Below are positions 41,024 through 50,643 of a DNA stretch of 64,000 nucleotides, piece after piece. The stretch comes from Effusibacillus dendaii (GTDB lineage Bacteria > Bacillota > Bacilli > Tumebacillales > Effusibacillaceae). Under the pieces are notes generated by a model that did no database searches, was not told where the DNA came from, and saw only the letters and a list, made by a program, of their open reading frames with translations. The stretch's first letter is position 1; each line of letters starts with the position of its first letter. The DNA lies in contig NZ_AP023366.1 in NCBI RefSeq assembly GCF_015097055.1, positions 124,001 through 188,000 of the forward strand, read 5' to 3'. The translations under genes were made by a program, and so were the position numbers.

Positions 41024-44000
41024 ATGAAGAAAAAGTCGACTCCTTTATCAAAAAAATTGCGATTCTTCCGCCCGGCCGAACAGTATTCGGACGGCTGGAG
41101 CGAACTGTCCACGCAAGGACGGGAATGGGAAAAGGTTTATCGTCGCCGCTGGCAGCACGATAAGGTGGTTCGCACTACGCACGGCGTCAACTGTACCGGT
41201 TCCTGCAGCTGGAAAGTGTTTGTCAAAGATGGCATCATTACTTGGGAAAATCAGCAGACCGACTATCCGACGACCGGCCCTGATATGCCGGAATTCGAAC
41301 CGCGCGGTTGTCCGCGAGGCGCCAGTTTTTCCTGGTATGTATACAGTCCGCTGCGTGTCAAATACCCGTATGTGCGGGAGTCCTGCTGAAGTTCTGGCGG
41401 GAAGAACTGCAAAAAACGAACGATCTGGTGCAAGCATGGAAAAACATTGTCGAAAATCCGGAGAAAGCGAAACAGTATAAGGCAGCCCGCGGCAAAGGCG
41501 GATTCGTGCGGGCATCCTGGCAGGAAATCAATCAATTGATTTCCGCCTCGCTCATCTATGTGATCGAAAAATACGGTCCGGACCGGATCGCCGGCTTTAC
41601 GCCGATTCCTGCCATGTCGATGGTAAGTTACGCGTCGGGTGCCCGATTCCTTTCCATGTTGGGGGCGCCGATGCTCAGCTTCTACGACTGGTACGCCGAT
41701 CTTCCCCCCGCTTCGCCGCAGGTTTGGGGCGAGCAGACCGATGTGCCGGAAAGCAGCGATTGGTACAACTCCGGCTATATCATGATGTGGGGTTCGAATG
41801 TGCCGATGACCCGCACCCCGGATGCTCACTTTATGACAGAAGCCCGATACAAAGGAACGAAAGTGGTGTCGATCAGCCCCGACTATGCGGAGAACGTCAA
41901 GTTTGCCGACAATTGGCTGGCTCCTAAACCGGGTACTGACGCAGCCCTGGCACAAGCGATGACACATGTGATTTTAAAAGAGTTTTATGTGGATCAGAAG
42001 ACCCCGTATTTTATAGATTATGCCAAGCGATATACCGATTTGCCTTTTTTGATTACACTGCGCAAAAACGGGGATTTGTTCACGGTCGACCGGTTCCTGC
42101 TTGCGAGCGACTTGGGATATCCGCTCAGCAATCCGGAATGGAAGCCTGTTGTGATCAATTCCAAAACAAATCGGCTGGTGTGTCCGAACGGATGCATCGG
42201 CCACCGCTGGGCAGATACGGGCAAATGGAACCTGAAGCTGGAAGACGAGCAGGGTCAACCGATTGACCCGTTGCTGACACTGCTTGGCAGTCAGGACGAA
42301 ATCGTCCGAATGGAATTCCCTTATTTTGATGAGACAGGACGGGAAACATTTCGCCGCGACGTACCGGCCAAAAAGATTGAACGGGCCGGTGAAACGATCT
42401 ATGTCACCAGCGTATTCGACATGATGCTGGCTCATTACGGGATAAATCGGGGGTTGCCGGGGGATTATCCGTACGGTTATGAAGATCCCCGCCCGTACAC
42501 GCCCGCCTGGCAGGAAGCGCACACCGGCGTTGACCGTAATCTGGCCATCCAAATCGCCCGGGAATTTGCGCAGAATGCGGTGGATACAAAAGGACGCTCG
42601 ATGATCATTATGGGCGCCGGCATCAACCACTGGTTTCATGGCGACACCATCTACCGGGCTATCCTGAATCTGGTTCTGCTGACCGGCTCGCAGGGTGTCA
42701 ATGGCGGCGGTTGGGCGCATTATGTCGGCCAGGAAAAATTACGTCCGATTGAGGGGTGGTCCACTATCGCGTTCGGGCGTGACTGGTCACAGCCGCCAAG
42801 GCTGCAAAACGCCACTTCCTATTGGTACTTCGCCACCAATCAATGGCGGTATGATGATCTGTCGATGGATAGATTGGCATCGCCCCTGGCGGGACGCACC
42901 CGTTACCGTCAGTCAACGAATTGAAGAGCGGCCATATGCAGTTCGCGGTGGAAGATCCGGACAGTTCACAAAACTTTCCGCGCGCCCTGTTCGTCTGGCG
43001 ATCCAATCTGATCTCAAGTTCCGGCAAGGGACACGAGTATTTCCTGAAACACCTGCTTGGCACTTCGAACGGTCTTCTGTCGGAAGACAGCGGCGAACTG
43101 CGGCCGGAGGAAGTGAAATGGCATGAGTCGGCGCCGGAAGGAAAGCTGGACCTGCTGGTCAGCCTCGATTTTCGGATGGCGGGCAACGCGCTCCATTCCG
43201 ACATTGTGCTGCCAGCCGCTACCTGGTATGAAAAACACGATTTAAGCAGTACAGACATGCACCCGTTTGTGCATCCGCTCAATCCGGCCATTGCGCCGCC
43301 ATGGGAAGCAAAATCGGACTGGGAGATTTTTAAAGGGCTGGCGCGCACCTTTGCGGAGATGGCGAAAACCTACCTGCCGGAACCGAAAACAGACATCGTC
43401 AGCGTACCGTTGATGCACGACTCGCCGGAAGAGATTGCCCAGCCGTTCGGCAGAGTGCTCGATTGGAAAAAAGGAGAAACGGAAGCCGTACCGGGCAAGA
43501 CGATGCCCAAATTTGTCGTTGTGGAACGGGATTACACGCAGATTTACGACAAGTTTATCGCATTGGGACCGCTGCTCCGGAAAAATCCGGTCGGGGCGCA
43601 CGGCATCTCGTTTCCTGTCCAAGACCAGTATGAACAGTTGAAAAAACTAAACAGAACGATCGACAAACCGGGCGTTTCAGAGGGGCTGCCCACTATTGAG
43701 AGCGACCGGCAGGTTCCCGAGGCGATTTTGACATTATCCAGTGCAACAAACGGGCAGGTGGCAATGAAAGCTTGGCAAGCGGAAGAGAAGAAAACCGGCC
43801 TGGAACTGGTTGATTTGGCAGAGGAACGGGCGGCCGAACATGTCACGTTCGCCGATATTACCGTGCAACCGCGACAGGTCATCCCGACTCCCGTATTTAC
43901 CGGTTCGAACAAAGGCGACAGACGGTACTCGCCGTTTACCACCAACATTGAGCATTTGGTGCCGTTCCGCACTCTGACCGGTCGCCAGCATTTCTATCTG

Positions 44001-44570
44001 GATCATGAAATCATGCGGGAGTATGGGGAAGGGTTGCCAATCTATAAGCCTACTTTGCCCAAAATGGTATTTGCCAGCCAGGATCAACAACCGGCTGAGA
44101 AGGATCAGAGTATTGTGCTGCGTTACCTGACCCCGCACGGCAAGTGGAACATTCACAGTACCTATCAGGACAATCTGCACATGTTGACATTGTTCCGTGG
44201 CGGACCCAACGTCTGGATCAACGACCAGGATGCGGCGGAAGCGAGCATTTCGGATAATGACTGGGTGGAAGTTTATAACCGAAACGGTGTCGTCACAGCG
44301 AGAGCGGTTGTCAGCCACCGGATGCCGCGCGGCACGATGTATATGTATCACGCGCAGGATAGGCACATCAACGTGCCCGGTTCAACCATTACAAACGAAC
44401 GGGGCGGCACGCACAACAGTCCGACCCGGATTCATTTAAAACCGACGCAATTGATCGGCGGTTACGCACAGCTCAGCTACGGGTTCAACTATTACGGACC
44501 GATCGGCAACCAGCGGGATCTGTACGTGGCGGTACGCAAGCTGAAAGAGGTGAACTGGCTTGAAGATTAA
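41024..44570 (+). pseudogene. narG: Respiratory nitrate reductase alpha subunit NarG, broken at two places
   Basis: Three frames together cover a NarG of about 1,178 codons. Frame 2 (41024-41389) has the N-terminal [4Fe-4S] region (HGVNCTGSCSWKVF). It fails at a G run (41376-41378) where one extra G restores RGVLLKFWREE in the next frame. Frame 1 (to 42924) ends GRTRYRQSTN. Frame 3 resumes at VNELKSGHMQFAVEDP. Between them about 50 residues normally present (the DYNV..GWLPS region) are missing, so the second lesion is a deletion plus frameshift. The molybdopterin core is otherwise well conserved. The homopolymer lesion could be a sequencing error; the deletion is harder to explain so. narH overlaps the 3' end. 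Confidence 0.85.
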
Positions 44571-46095
44571 AGCACAAGTCGCAATGGTGATGAATCTGGA
44601 TAAATGCATCGGCTGCCACACCTGCAGCGTGACCTGCAAAAACACATGGACGAACCGACCGGGTGCGGAATATATCTGGTTCAACAACGTCGAAACGAAA
44701 CCGGGGGTCGGCTATCCGATTGAATGGGAGAACCAGGATAAGCACAAGGGCGGCTGGATTTTAAAAAACGGCAAGCTGGAACTCCGTTCCGGCAGCAAAG
44801 TGAACAAACTGGCGCTCGGCAAGATTTTTTACAACCCGGATCTGCCGACGATCGACGAATATTATGAGCCATGGACCTATGATTATGAAACATTAACCAA
44901 CAGTCCGCAGAAAAAGCATCAGCCGGTCGCCCGCACCAAGTCGGTGATTACCGGCGAATATATGGATGTTCAATGGGGACCGAACTGGGAAGACGATCTG
45001 GCCGGCGCTCACGTAACGGGCAAGCGGGATCCGAATGCGGTAAAGCTGGAAGAACAGATTCGGATGGAGTTTGAACAGGCGTTCATGATGTATTTGCCGC
45101 GCATTTGCGAACACTGTCTGAACCCTTCCTGCGTTGCGTCCTGTCCGTCTGGCGCGATGTACAAACGGGATGAAGACGGCATCGTACTGGTCGATCAGGA
45201 GGCCTGCCGAGGCTGGCGGTACTGCATGTCGGGCTGTCCTTACAAGAAAGTCTATTTCAACTGGCAGACCCAGAAAGCGGAAAAATGCACGCTTTGTTTC
45301 CCGCGAATTGAGGCCGGATTGCCGACTGTCTGCTCGGAAACCTGTACGGGGCGCATCCGTTATATCGGCATTTTGCTGTACGATGCGGACCGGGTGGAAG
45401 AAGTTGCCTCCACACCTGCGGAAAAGGATCTGTATATAGCGCAGTTGAGCCTGTTTCTTGACCCGAATGATCCGAATGTGATCGAGCAGGCGAAGCGCGA
45501 TGGCATCTCTGACGATTGGCTGGAAGCGGCCCGCCGTTCGCCGATTTACAAGCTGGCGATCGAATACGGGGTTGCGCTGCCGCTGCACCCTGAGTATCGG
45601 ACGCTGCCGATGGTTTGGTATGTACCGCCGTTAAGCCCGATTATGAACGTCTTTGAAGGTCAGGGCAGCAATCTGGATGCCGACCACTTGTGCCCGGCGA
45701 TTGAACAGATGCGGATTCCTCTCGCCTACCTGGCGAACCTGCTGGCAGCGGGCGACACAAAGGTGATTACACAGGCCCTGCAAAGAATGGTCGCGATGCG
45801 CTACCATATGCGTGCGTTAACGACCGGAAACCAATCGGATCCGGAAATGTTGAAACAAACTGGCATGACGGAAAAATCGGCGGCCGACATGTACCGGCTG
45901 CTGGCCATTGCCAAATATGAAGACCGGTTTGTCATACCGCCCGCCCATAAAGAGCAGTTCTTAAATCTGTATGGCGAACAGGGAATGGCCGGATACGATC
46001 TGGCAGGTAGCTGCAATACTTGCGAAGTAGGAGGGGGATATCATGGAGACAATGTCTACTTCTACGGCTCTTTCAATGACCGGGATGGAAGATAG
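44560..46095 (+). CDS. narH: Respiratory nitrate reductase beta subunit
   Basis: Electron-transfer subunit of 511 residues carrying four Fe-S clusters. The cysteine groups are CIGCHTCSVTCK (about 16-27), CEHCLNPSCVASCPSG (about 184), CRGWRYCMSGCPYKK (the cluster with Trp replacing one Cys, giving [3Fe-4S]) and CTLCFPR...CSETC. TTG start overlapping the narG stop by 11 bases. The frame is intact although narG is broken. The C-terminal 53 bases overlap narJ. Confidence 0.96.
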   Translation: MKIKAQVAMVMNLDKCIGCHTCSVTCKNTWTNRPGAEYIWFNNVETKPGVGYPIEWENQDKHKGGWILKNGKLELRSGSKVNKLALGKIFYNPDLPTIDEYYEPWTYDYETLTNSPQKKHQPVARTKSVITGEYMDVQWGPNWEDDLAGAHVTGKRDPNAVKLEEQIRMEFEQAFMMYLPRICEHCLNPSCVASCPSGAMYKRDEDGIVLVDQEACRGWRYCMSGCPYKKVYFNWQTQKAEKCTLCFPRIEAGLPTVCSETCTGRIRYIGILLYDADRVEEVASTPAEKDLYIAQLSLFLDPNDPNVIEQAKRDGISDDWLEAARRSPIYKLAIEYGVALPLHPEYRTLPMVWYVPPLSPIMNVFEGQGSNLDADHLCPAIEQMRIPLAYLANLLAAGDTKVITQALQRMVAMRYHMRALTTGNQSDPEMLKQTGMTEKSAADMYRLLAIAKYEDRFVIPPAHKEQFLNLYGEQGMAGYDLAGSCNTCEVGGGYHGDNVYFYGSFNDRDGR

Positions 46096-46651
46096 CAGAC
46101 GGGTTTTTCAACTGGTTTCCTGGCTGCTGGAGTATCCGAATTCCGAGTGGTGGAATCTGGCGGAACTGGAGGCGGATGTGGAAGAAATAACGGCCCCGGA
46201 GCCAAGGTCGATGCTGCGTTCCTTTCTGGAGGTGCTGGCGAATTCCGATATGGAAGAGATGGCCGAACGATATGTGAACACATTTGACTTTCGGGCCAAC
46301 ACCACTCTTTACTTGACCTACTCGTCAATTGGGGAAGAGCGGGAACGCGGGCAGGTACTGGTTCGACTGAAAGATTATTTTCATCAGTTCGGTTTCGAGG
46401 TAACCGATCAGGAACTGCCTGACTATTTGCCGCTGCTGCTTGAATTTGCCGCCGTTGCACCGATCGAAGCGACAGCAAAAGCAATGCGGGATTTTCGCGG
46501 AGCGATTGAAAAGCTGCGGACCGAGCTGCTCAAATACGAAAGTCCGTATGCCGGTTTGTTAGAGGCGGTACTGGCGGCGGCTGACAGGTTCCAAGCGACC
46601 GACAAGTTCCGGGCAGTTGGCGGGTTGCAAGCAAAGGAGGCGGGATTGTGA
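46043..46651 (+). CDS. narJ: Nitrate reductase molybdenum cofactor assembly chaperone
   Basis: Dedicated chaperone of 202 residues for NarGH maturation, TorD-like all-helical fold. It shows FQLVSWLLEYPNSEW at the start and the family stretch YVNTFDFRANTTLYLTY (about 75-91). GGAGGGGG ahead of the ATG at 46043, inside the narH 3' end. narI starts by a four-base GTGA overlap. Intact. Confidence 0.93.
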   Translation: METMSTSTALSMTGMEDSRRVFQLVSWLLEYPNSEWWNLAELEADVEEITAPEPRSMLRSFLEVLANSDMEEMAERYVNTFDFRANTTLYLTYSSIGEERERGQVLVRLKDYFHQFGFEVTDQELPDYLPLLLEFAAVAPIEATAKAMRDFRGAIEKLRTELLKYESPYAGLLEAVLAAADRFQATDKFRAVGGLQAKEAGL

Positions 46652-47337
46652 ACTTTGGGAGCCAATTTTTGTGGGTGATTTATCCGTATCTGATGCTGAC
46701 CACTTTTGTAGTCGGACATATTTACCGTTACAACACCGATCAATTGGCATGGACGGCCAAGTCGAGCGAATTCCTGGAAAAGAAAACTCTGCGCTGGGGA
46801 AGTATGTTGTTTCATATGGGCATATTTCTCGTCTTAATCGGGCATTTGGCCGGTCTTCTGATTCCAAAGGAATTCACCGAAAGCATCGGTGTTACGGAAG
46901 AACTGTATCATGCCGGGGCCGTTTACGGTGGAGGATTTGCCGGTATCCTCACATTTGTCGGGATTGCGATCCTGCTCTTTCGTCGGCTCAGTGTGCCCCG
47001 TGTACGCAAAACGAGCGACGCCAGTGATATTTTGGTAGCCGTTCTGCTGTTCTTGGTAATCGGCATGGGGATTTTCTCGACGATCGGTTATAACGTGACG
47101 GGCAGTTATGACTACCGGGAAACGATTGCTCCCTGGATTCGCGGCATACTGACATTTGCACCGAATCCCGGTCTGATGGCAGATGTGCCACTGTTTTTCA
47201 AGCTGCATATCCTTTTCACGTTCGCCATCTTCGGCGTATGGCCATTTACACGTCTGGTACACGTATGGAGCGTGCCTCTGGCGTATTTTCGCCGCAGTTA
47301 CATCGTCTACCGCAGCCGCAATACGCGGCACGTATAG
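46648..47337 (+). CDS. narI: Respiratory nitrate reductase gamma subunit (cytochrome b)
   Basis: Membrane diheme cytochrome b of 229 residues that oxidises menaquinol and anchors NarGH. Five transmembrane helices are evident. Heme-ligating histidines lie in LFHMGIFLVLIGHLAGL and FKLHILFTF..TRLVHVWSVP. GTG start at the narJ stop. Complete. Confidence 0.95.
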   Translation: MNFGSQFLWVIYPYLMLTTFVVGHIYRYNTDQLAWTAKSSEFLEKKTLRWGSMLFHMGIFLVLIGHLAGLLIPKEFTESIGVTEELYHAGAVYGGGFAGILTFVGIAILLFRRLSVPRVRKTSDASDILVAVLLFLVIGMGIFSTIGYNVTGSYDYRETIAPWIRGILTFAPNPGLMADVPLFFKLHILFTFAIFGVWPFTRLVHVWSVPLAYFRRSYIVYRSRNTRHV

Positions 47338-47421
47338 ACTGCCGGGAGCCTGTATGTCCGCTTCATCCGAATCGTACAATTTTGGCGCGAATTAGGCCGT
47401 ACCAAAAAAGGGGAAATATTT

Positions 47422-48525
47422 ATGCGTCCGTTTGATCAATCTCCATTTATTGTGATCTGGGAAGTTACGCGGGCATGCGAACTGGCTTGTCTGCACTGCC
47501 GGGCGGAAGCACAACCGATGCCGGACCCGCGCCAGTTAAGCACACAGGAAGGATTTCATTTACTGGAACAGATCAAACAGTTCGGAGATCCGGTTGTTGT
47601 TTTTACTGGCGGTGATCCGTTAATGCGTCACGACCTCTATGAGCTGATCCAATATGGTGTGAAACTGGGGTTGAAAATCTCCATGACGCCAAGCGCCACA
47701 AGACACGTCACAAAAGACGCGATGCGGCGGGCGAAAGAAGCCGGACTGTCGCGTTGGGCATTTTCGTTGGACGGTTCCACCGCCGAAATTCACGATGCGT
47801 TTCGCGGTGTATCCGGTTCCTTTGACCGTACCATCGAATCGATCAAATACCTGCATGAGCTGGAGCTGCCGATTCAGATTAACACCACCGTAAGCCGCTA
47901 TAATCTTGACGATCTGCAAAATCTGGCCGATTTGATGCGTGAGTTGCAGGTGGTGTTGTGGAGCGTATTCTTTCTTGTGCCGACGGGTCGCGGCAAAGCA
48001 AGCGACATGATTTCACCCGAACAGCATGAGCAGGTGTTTCACTGGCTGTATGAACTGTCAAACACGGCTCCGTTTGATATTAAAACAACAGCAGCGCAAC
48101 ATTACAGGAGAGTGGTCATCCAATCGAGAGTGAAAGAGGGGCAGCCCGTTTCCCGCATGAATCTGGTTGGCGTACAGAGAGACGACGAATCGAAAGGGGA
48201 TGGAATTGGTCGTCCCATGTTCGGGGTAAATGACGGTAACGGATTCGTGTTTATTTCCCATCTCGGCGATGTCTACCCCAGCGGATTTCTGCCCATTAAG
48301 ACGGGCAATGTACGCGAGCAATCGATTGTCGACATATACTGGTATTCACCCATTTTCCAATCGCTTCGAAACCCTGACAACTTGAAAGGAAAATGCGGGG
48401 AATGCCCGTACCGCCATATTTGCGGCGGTTCCCGAGCGCGCGCTTATGCGGTGACGGGTGATTATTTGACAAGCGAACCCTACTGTACTTTTATTCCTTC
48501 TAATCATTCACAGAAAGTTAAATAG
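47422..48525 (+). CDS. Radical SAM/SPASM protein adjacent to narGHJI
   Basis: Radical S-adenosylmethionine enzyme of 367 residues. The cluster motif is CELACLHC (15-22). The barrel shows FTGGDPLMR (GGDP SAM-binding), and a C-terminal SPASM-type cluster CGECPYRHICGGSRARA with a last Cys at EPYC. It resembles NirJ/AhbD-like and TIGR04053-type enzymes involved in heme modification, often found beside nar or nir genes. AAAAGGGG before the ATG. Substrate uncertain; heme or peptide maturation are both possible. Confidence 0.82.
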   Translation: MRPFDQSPFIVIWEVTRACELACLHCRAEAQPMPDPRQLSTQEGFHLLEQIKQFGDPVVVFTGGDPLMRHDLYELIQYGVKLGLKISMTPSATRHVTKDAMRRAKEAGLSRWAFSLDGSTAEIHDAFRGVSGSFDRTIESIKYLHELELPIQINTTVSRYNLDDLQNLADLMRELQVVLWSVFFLVPTGRGKASDMISPEQHEQVFHWLYELSNTAPFDIKTTAAQHYRRVVIQSRVKEGQPVSRMNLVGVQRDDESKGDGIGRPMFGVNDGNGFVFISHLGDVYPSGFLPIKTGNVREQSIVDIYWYSPIFQSLRNPDNLKGKCGECPYRHICGGSRARAYAVTGDYLTSEPYCTFIPSNHSQKVK

Positions 48526-48584
48526 CGAAACGCTTCGTTAAACAAGTATAATAATAGTAACAACATTAAAAGGGGACGTTACTG

Positions 48585-49679
48585 ATGGTTTGGTTGGGGA
48601 ACTTGGGTTTGACCAATCATACAACTTCCGTTTTGAGATCGATTTTCCAGCAAGTGACAGACGCAATTGTTGTGGTCAATGGGCAGGGAGTCGTCGCGGG
48701 CGCCAATCCGGCTGCCGAGAAAATGACCGGCTGGACAGCGGAAGAATTGAGCGGGCAAATCCATTTCTGCGATATTTGCAGGGGAATGGCGAACTGTATG
48801 GAGGAAGCTTCCTGCGTCGACTGTTTTGCCCATCGCCCCAGCATGCCATCGTTTGAAATGAAGGTCCGCCGCAAAGACGGACAGGAAGTTTCCGTTGCGG
48901 CCAGCTCCACTCAACTGCAGGATCATGACACGAAGATGCTGGTTGTGATTTTACGTGACATGTCGGAACAGCACCGGATGGAACGCGAACGTTTCCAGCG
49001 AATGATGACCAAATATATGATTGAGGCACAGGAAAAAGAGCGGAAACGGGTTTCCCGCGATCTGCATGATGGTGTTGGCCAAGCGCTTTACAGCGTTATG
49101 GTCGGGTTGAAAATGCTGAATGAATTGGAGTTCGATGAACCAATCCGAAAACACTTGCAAGAAGTGCAGCAGATGACAACCCGCGCTTTGGAAGAAGTGA
49201 AAAACATGGCGGTCGAATTGCGGCCGTCCGCTTTGGACGATCTGGGATTGATTCCGGCCATTCGCTCCTACATGAAACGTTATGAACAAACGTTTGGCAT
49301 CGAAACCGAACTGGAAACGATCGGCAGCAAACGGCGTTACGGAGCATCTGTGGAAACCGCCCTGTACCGCATCTGCCAGGAAGCGATGACGAACACCGCC
49401 AAATACGCAGACGCTGATAAAGTCAAAGTGCGTTTGACAGATACTCCGCATCAGGTGGAACTCTATCTGGAAGATAACGGAAGTGGATTTGAAACCGATC
49501 AGATTCGCATAAAGGGTACTGGCCTTGGCTTATATGGAATGCGGGAAAGGGCCAGTCTATTGGGAGGAACGGTGGACATTCAATCCGCGCCGAACAAAGG
49601 CACCTCTGTTCACATTGTGATCCCCATAAATGAGAAGGGGGAACCGTTACATGTCGATCCGAGTACTTATCGCGGATGA
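48585..49679 (+). CDS. NreB-like oxygen-sensing histidine kinase with PAS Fe-S cluster motif
   Basis: Cytosolic kinase of 364 residues without membrane helices. An N-terminal PAS domain (about 15-130) holds C62-x2-C65-x11-C77-x2-C80, the spacing of the [4Fe-4S]-binding cysteines of staphylococcal NreB, plus an extra Cys71. The HisKA_3 domain has His161 in RDLHDGVGQAL; the ATPase domain ends DNGSGF..GTGLGLYGMRERA. In NreB the cluster is lost in oxygen, stopping autophosphorylation. It probably activates the nar genes with the next gene, whose start overlaps by 29 bases. Confidence 0.88.
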   Translation: MVWLGNLGLTNHTTSVLRSIFQQVTDAIVVVNGQGVVAGANPAAEKMTGWTAEELSGQIHFCDICRGMANCMEEASCVDCFAHRPSMPSFEMKVRRKDGQEVSVAASSTQLQDHDTKMLVVILRDMSEQHRMERERFQRMMTKYMIEAQEKERKRVSRDLHDGVGQALYSVMVGLKMLNELEFDEPIRKHLQEVQQMTTRALEEVKNMAVELRPSALDDLGLIPAIRSYMKRYEQTFGIETELETIGSKRRYGASVETALYRICQEAMTNTAKYADADKVKVRLTDTPHQVELYLEDNGSGFETDQIRIKGTGLGLYGMRERASLLGGTVDIQSAPNKGTSVHIVIPINEKGEPLHVDPSTYRG

Positions 49680-50307
49680 TCACGCGATTGTCAGATCAGG
49701 TCTTTCGATGTTGATCAACGCGCAATCTGACATGGAAGTGGTGGATACGGCGGCAGACGGCCGGGAAGCGGTTGATAAAGCGCTGCAGATAAGGCCGGAC
49801 ATTGTACTGATGGATCTCAGCATGCCGCCGGGCGAAAATGGGCTTTCTGCCACGGCAAGACTGAAAGAACATGCGCCTGAAATTGATATTCTGGTTCTCA
49901 CGATGCACGATGATGAAGAATATCTGTTTCGGGTTCTGCAGGCCGGAGCATCCGGCTACATCTTAAAAAGTGCGCCCGACATGGACCTGATCACCGCCAT
50001 ACGAACTGTCAAACAAGGTGCGGCTTATCTTCACCCATCCGCTGCCAAATCGCTCATACAGGAATTTCTGCAGCGCGTCCATAAAGGGGAAGATGTGGAT
50101 CATTACAACATCCTGACGGAACGGGAGCAGGAGATTCTGGCATTGATCGCAAAAGGATATTCCAACAAAGAGATTGCCGAGCAACTGGTGGTATCGGTAA
50201 AAACGGTGGAAACACACAAAACGAAGATCATGGAAAAACTGCATTTGAAAACACGCCCGGAATTGGTACGGTATGCAGTCAAAAAAGGGCTGCTCGATTT
50301 TGAATAA
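49651..50307 (+). CDS. NreC-like LuxR-family response regulator
   Basis: Response regulator of 218 residues: receiver with acidic DD (9-10), phosphoacceptor Asp55 (LMDLSMPPGENG) and Lys in LKSAP, and a C-terminal LuxR helix-turn-helix (LTEREQEILALIAKGYSNKEIAEQL). The ATG at 49651 follows AAGGGGGAA; an earlier in-frame start at 49630 lies before that site. Partner of the NreB-like kinase. A terminator follows. Confidence 0.92.
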   Translation: MSIRVLIADDHAIVRSGLSMLINAQSDMEVVDTAADGREAVDKALQIRPDIVLMDLSMPPGENGLSATARLKEHAPEIDILVLTMHDDEEYLFRVLQAGASGYILKSAPDMDLITAIRTVKQGAAYLHPSAAKSLIQEFLQRVHKGEDVDHYNILTEREQEILALIAKGYSNKEIAEQLVVSVKTVETHKTKIMEKLHLKTRPELVRYAVKKGLLDFE

Positions 50308-50352
50308 ACACGCCTTGTCAGTCTGACAATGAAATAATGCCACGATTCGAGG

Positions 50353-50390
50353 GCCTCAGTCCGGTGTGTAACAGACTGAGGCTTTCGTTA
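50353..50390 (+). terminator. Intrinsic terminator after the NreBC-like pair
   Basis: GCCTCAGTC (50353-50361) pairs with GACTGAGGC (50374-50382), followed by TTTCGTTACTTTT. Confidence 0.85.
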
Positions 50391-50413
50391 CTTTTCACCC
50401 AGATTTTCGTTTT

Positions 50414-50465
50414 TGTAAGGAAACCTCACAAAGGTGGTTTTGGTAACCTCGAAATCTGCTATAAT
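50414..50465 (+). promoter_or_regulatory. TnrA/GlnR box and promoter of the nas operon
   Basis: TGTAAGGAAACCTCACA (50414-50430) fits TGTNA-N7-TNACA perfectly. TATAAT is at 50460-50465 without a good -35. Transcription starting near 50472 places the box centre at -50, the position used by TnrA as activator in Bacillus. Confidence 0.85.
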
Positions 50466-50503
50466 AACAAAAAACATGTAAGTAAACGTAACACGGTAAA
50501 GCG

Positions 50504-50616
50504 CAGTGACGACAACGAAGTCTGATCTGTGTGAGGCAACGATGCCCTGTAAAACCGGTACTATGCGCGTTTTTTCCTACGGGAACGATTCGCCGCCGGT
50601 TTGTGCAGGGCTTTTT
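50504..50616 (+). ncRNA. nas leader: two-hairpin ANTAR-type antiterminator overlapping an intrinsic terminator
   Basis: Hairpin 1 (50504-50529): GAC-AACGAA-GTC with outer CAG/CTG and a tandem G-A internal loop. Hairpin 2 (50535-50546): GGC-AACGAT-GCC. Both hexaloops have A at position 1 and G at position 4, the rule for ANTAR-protein targets (NasR, EutV). A terminator follows: CCCTGTAAAACCGG (50545-50558) pairs with CCGGTTTGTGCAGGG (50596-50610), then CTTTTTGATTTT. Its 5' arm overlaps hairpin 2, so hairpin 2 bound by an ANTAR protein would block it. The rest of the 336-base gap before nasC holds the promoter and terminator listed. Confidence 0.7.
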
Positions 50617-50643
50617 GATTTTCTGAATACAAGGGGGGCCGCC

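Noticed and set aside
50506-50643. 46-codon N-terminal extension of NasC
   Set aside because: It would translate through the antiterminator and terminator hairpins; the ATG at 50644 has a strong ribosome site and gives a normal N terminus.
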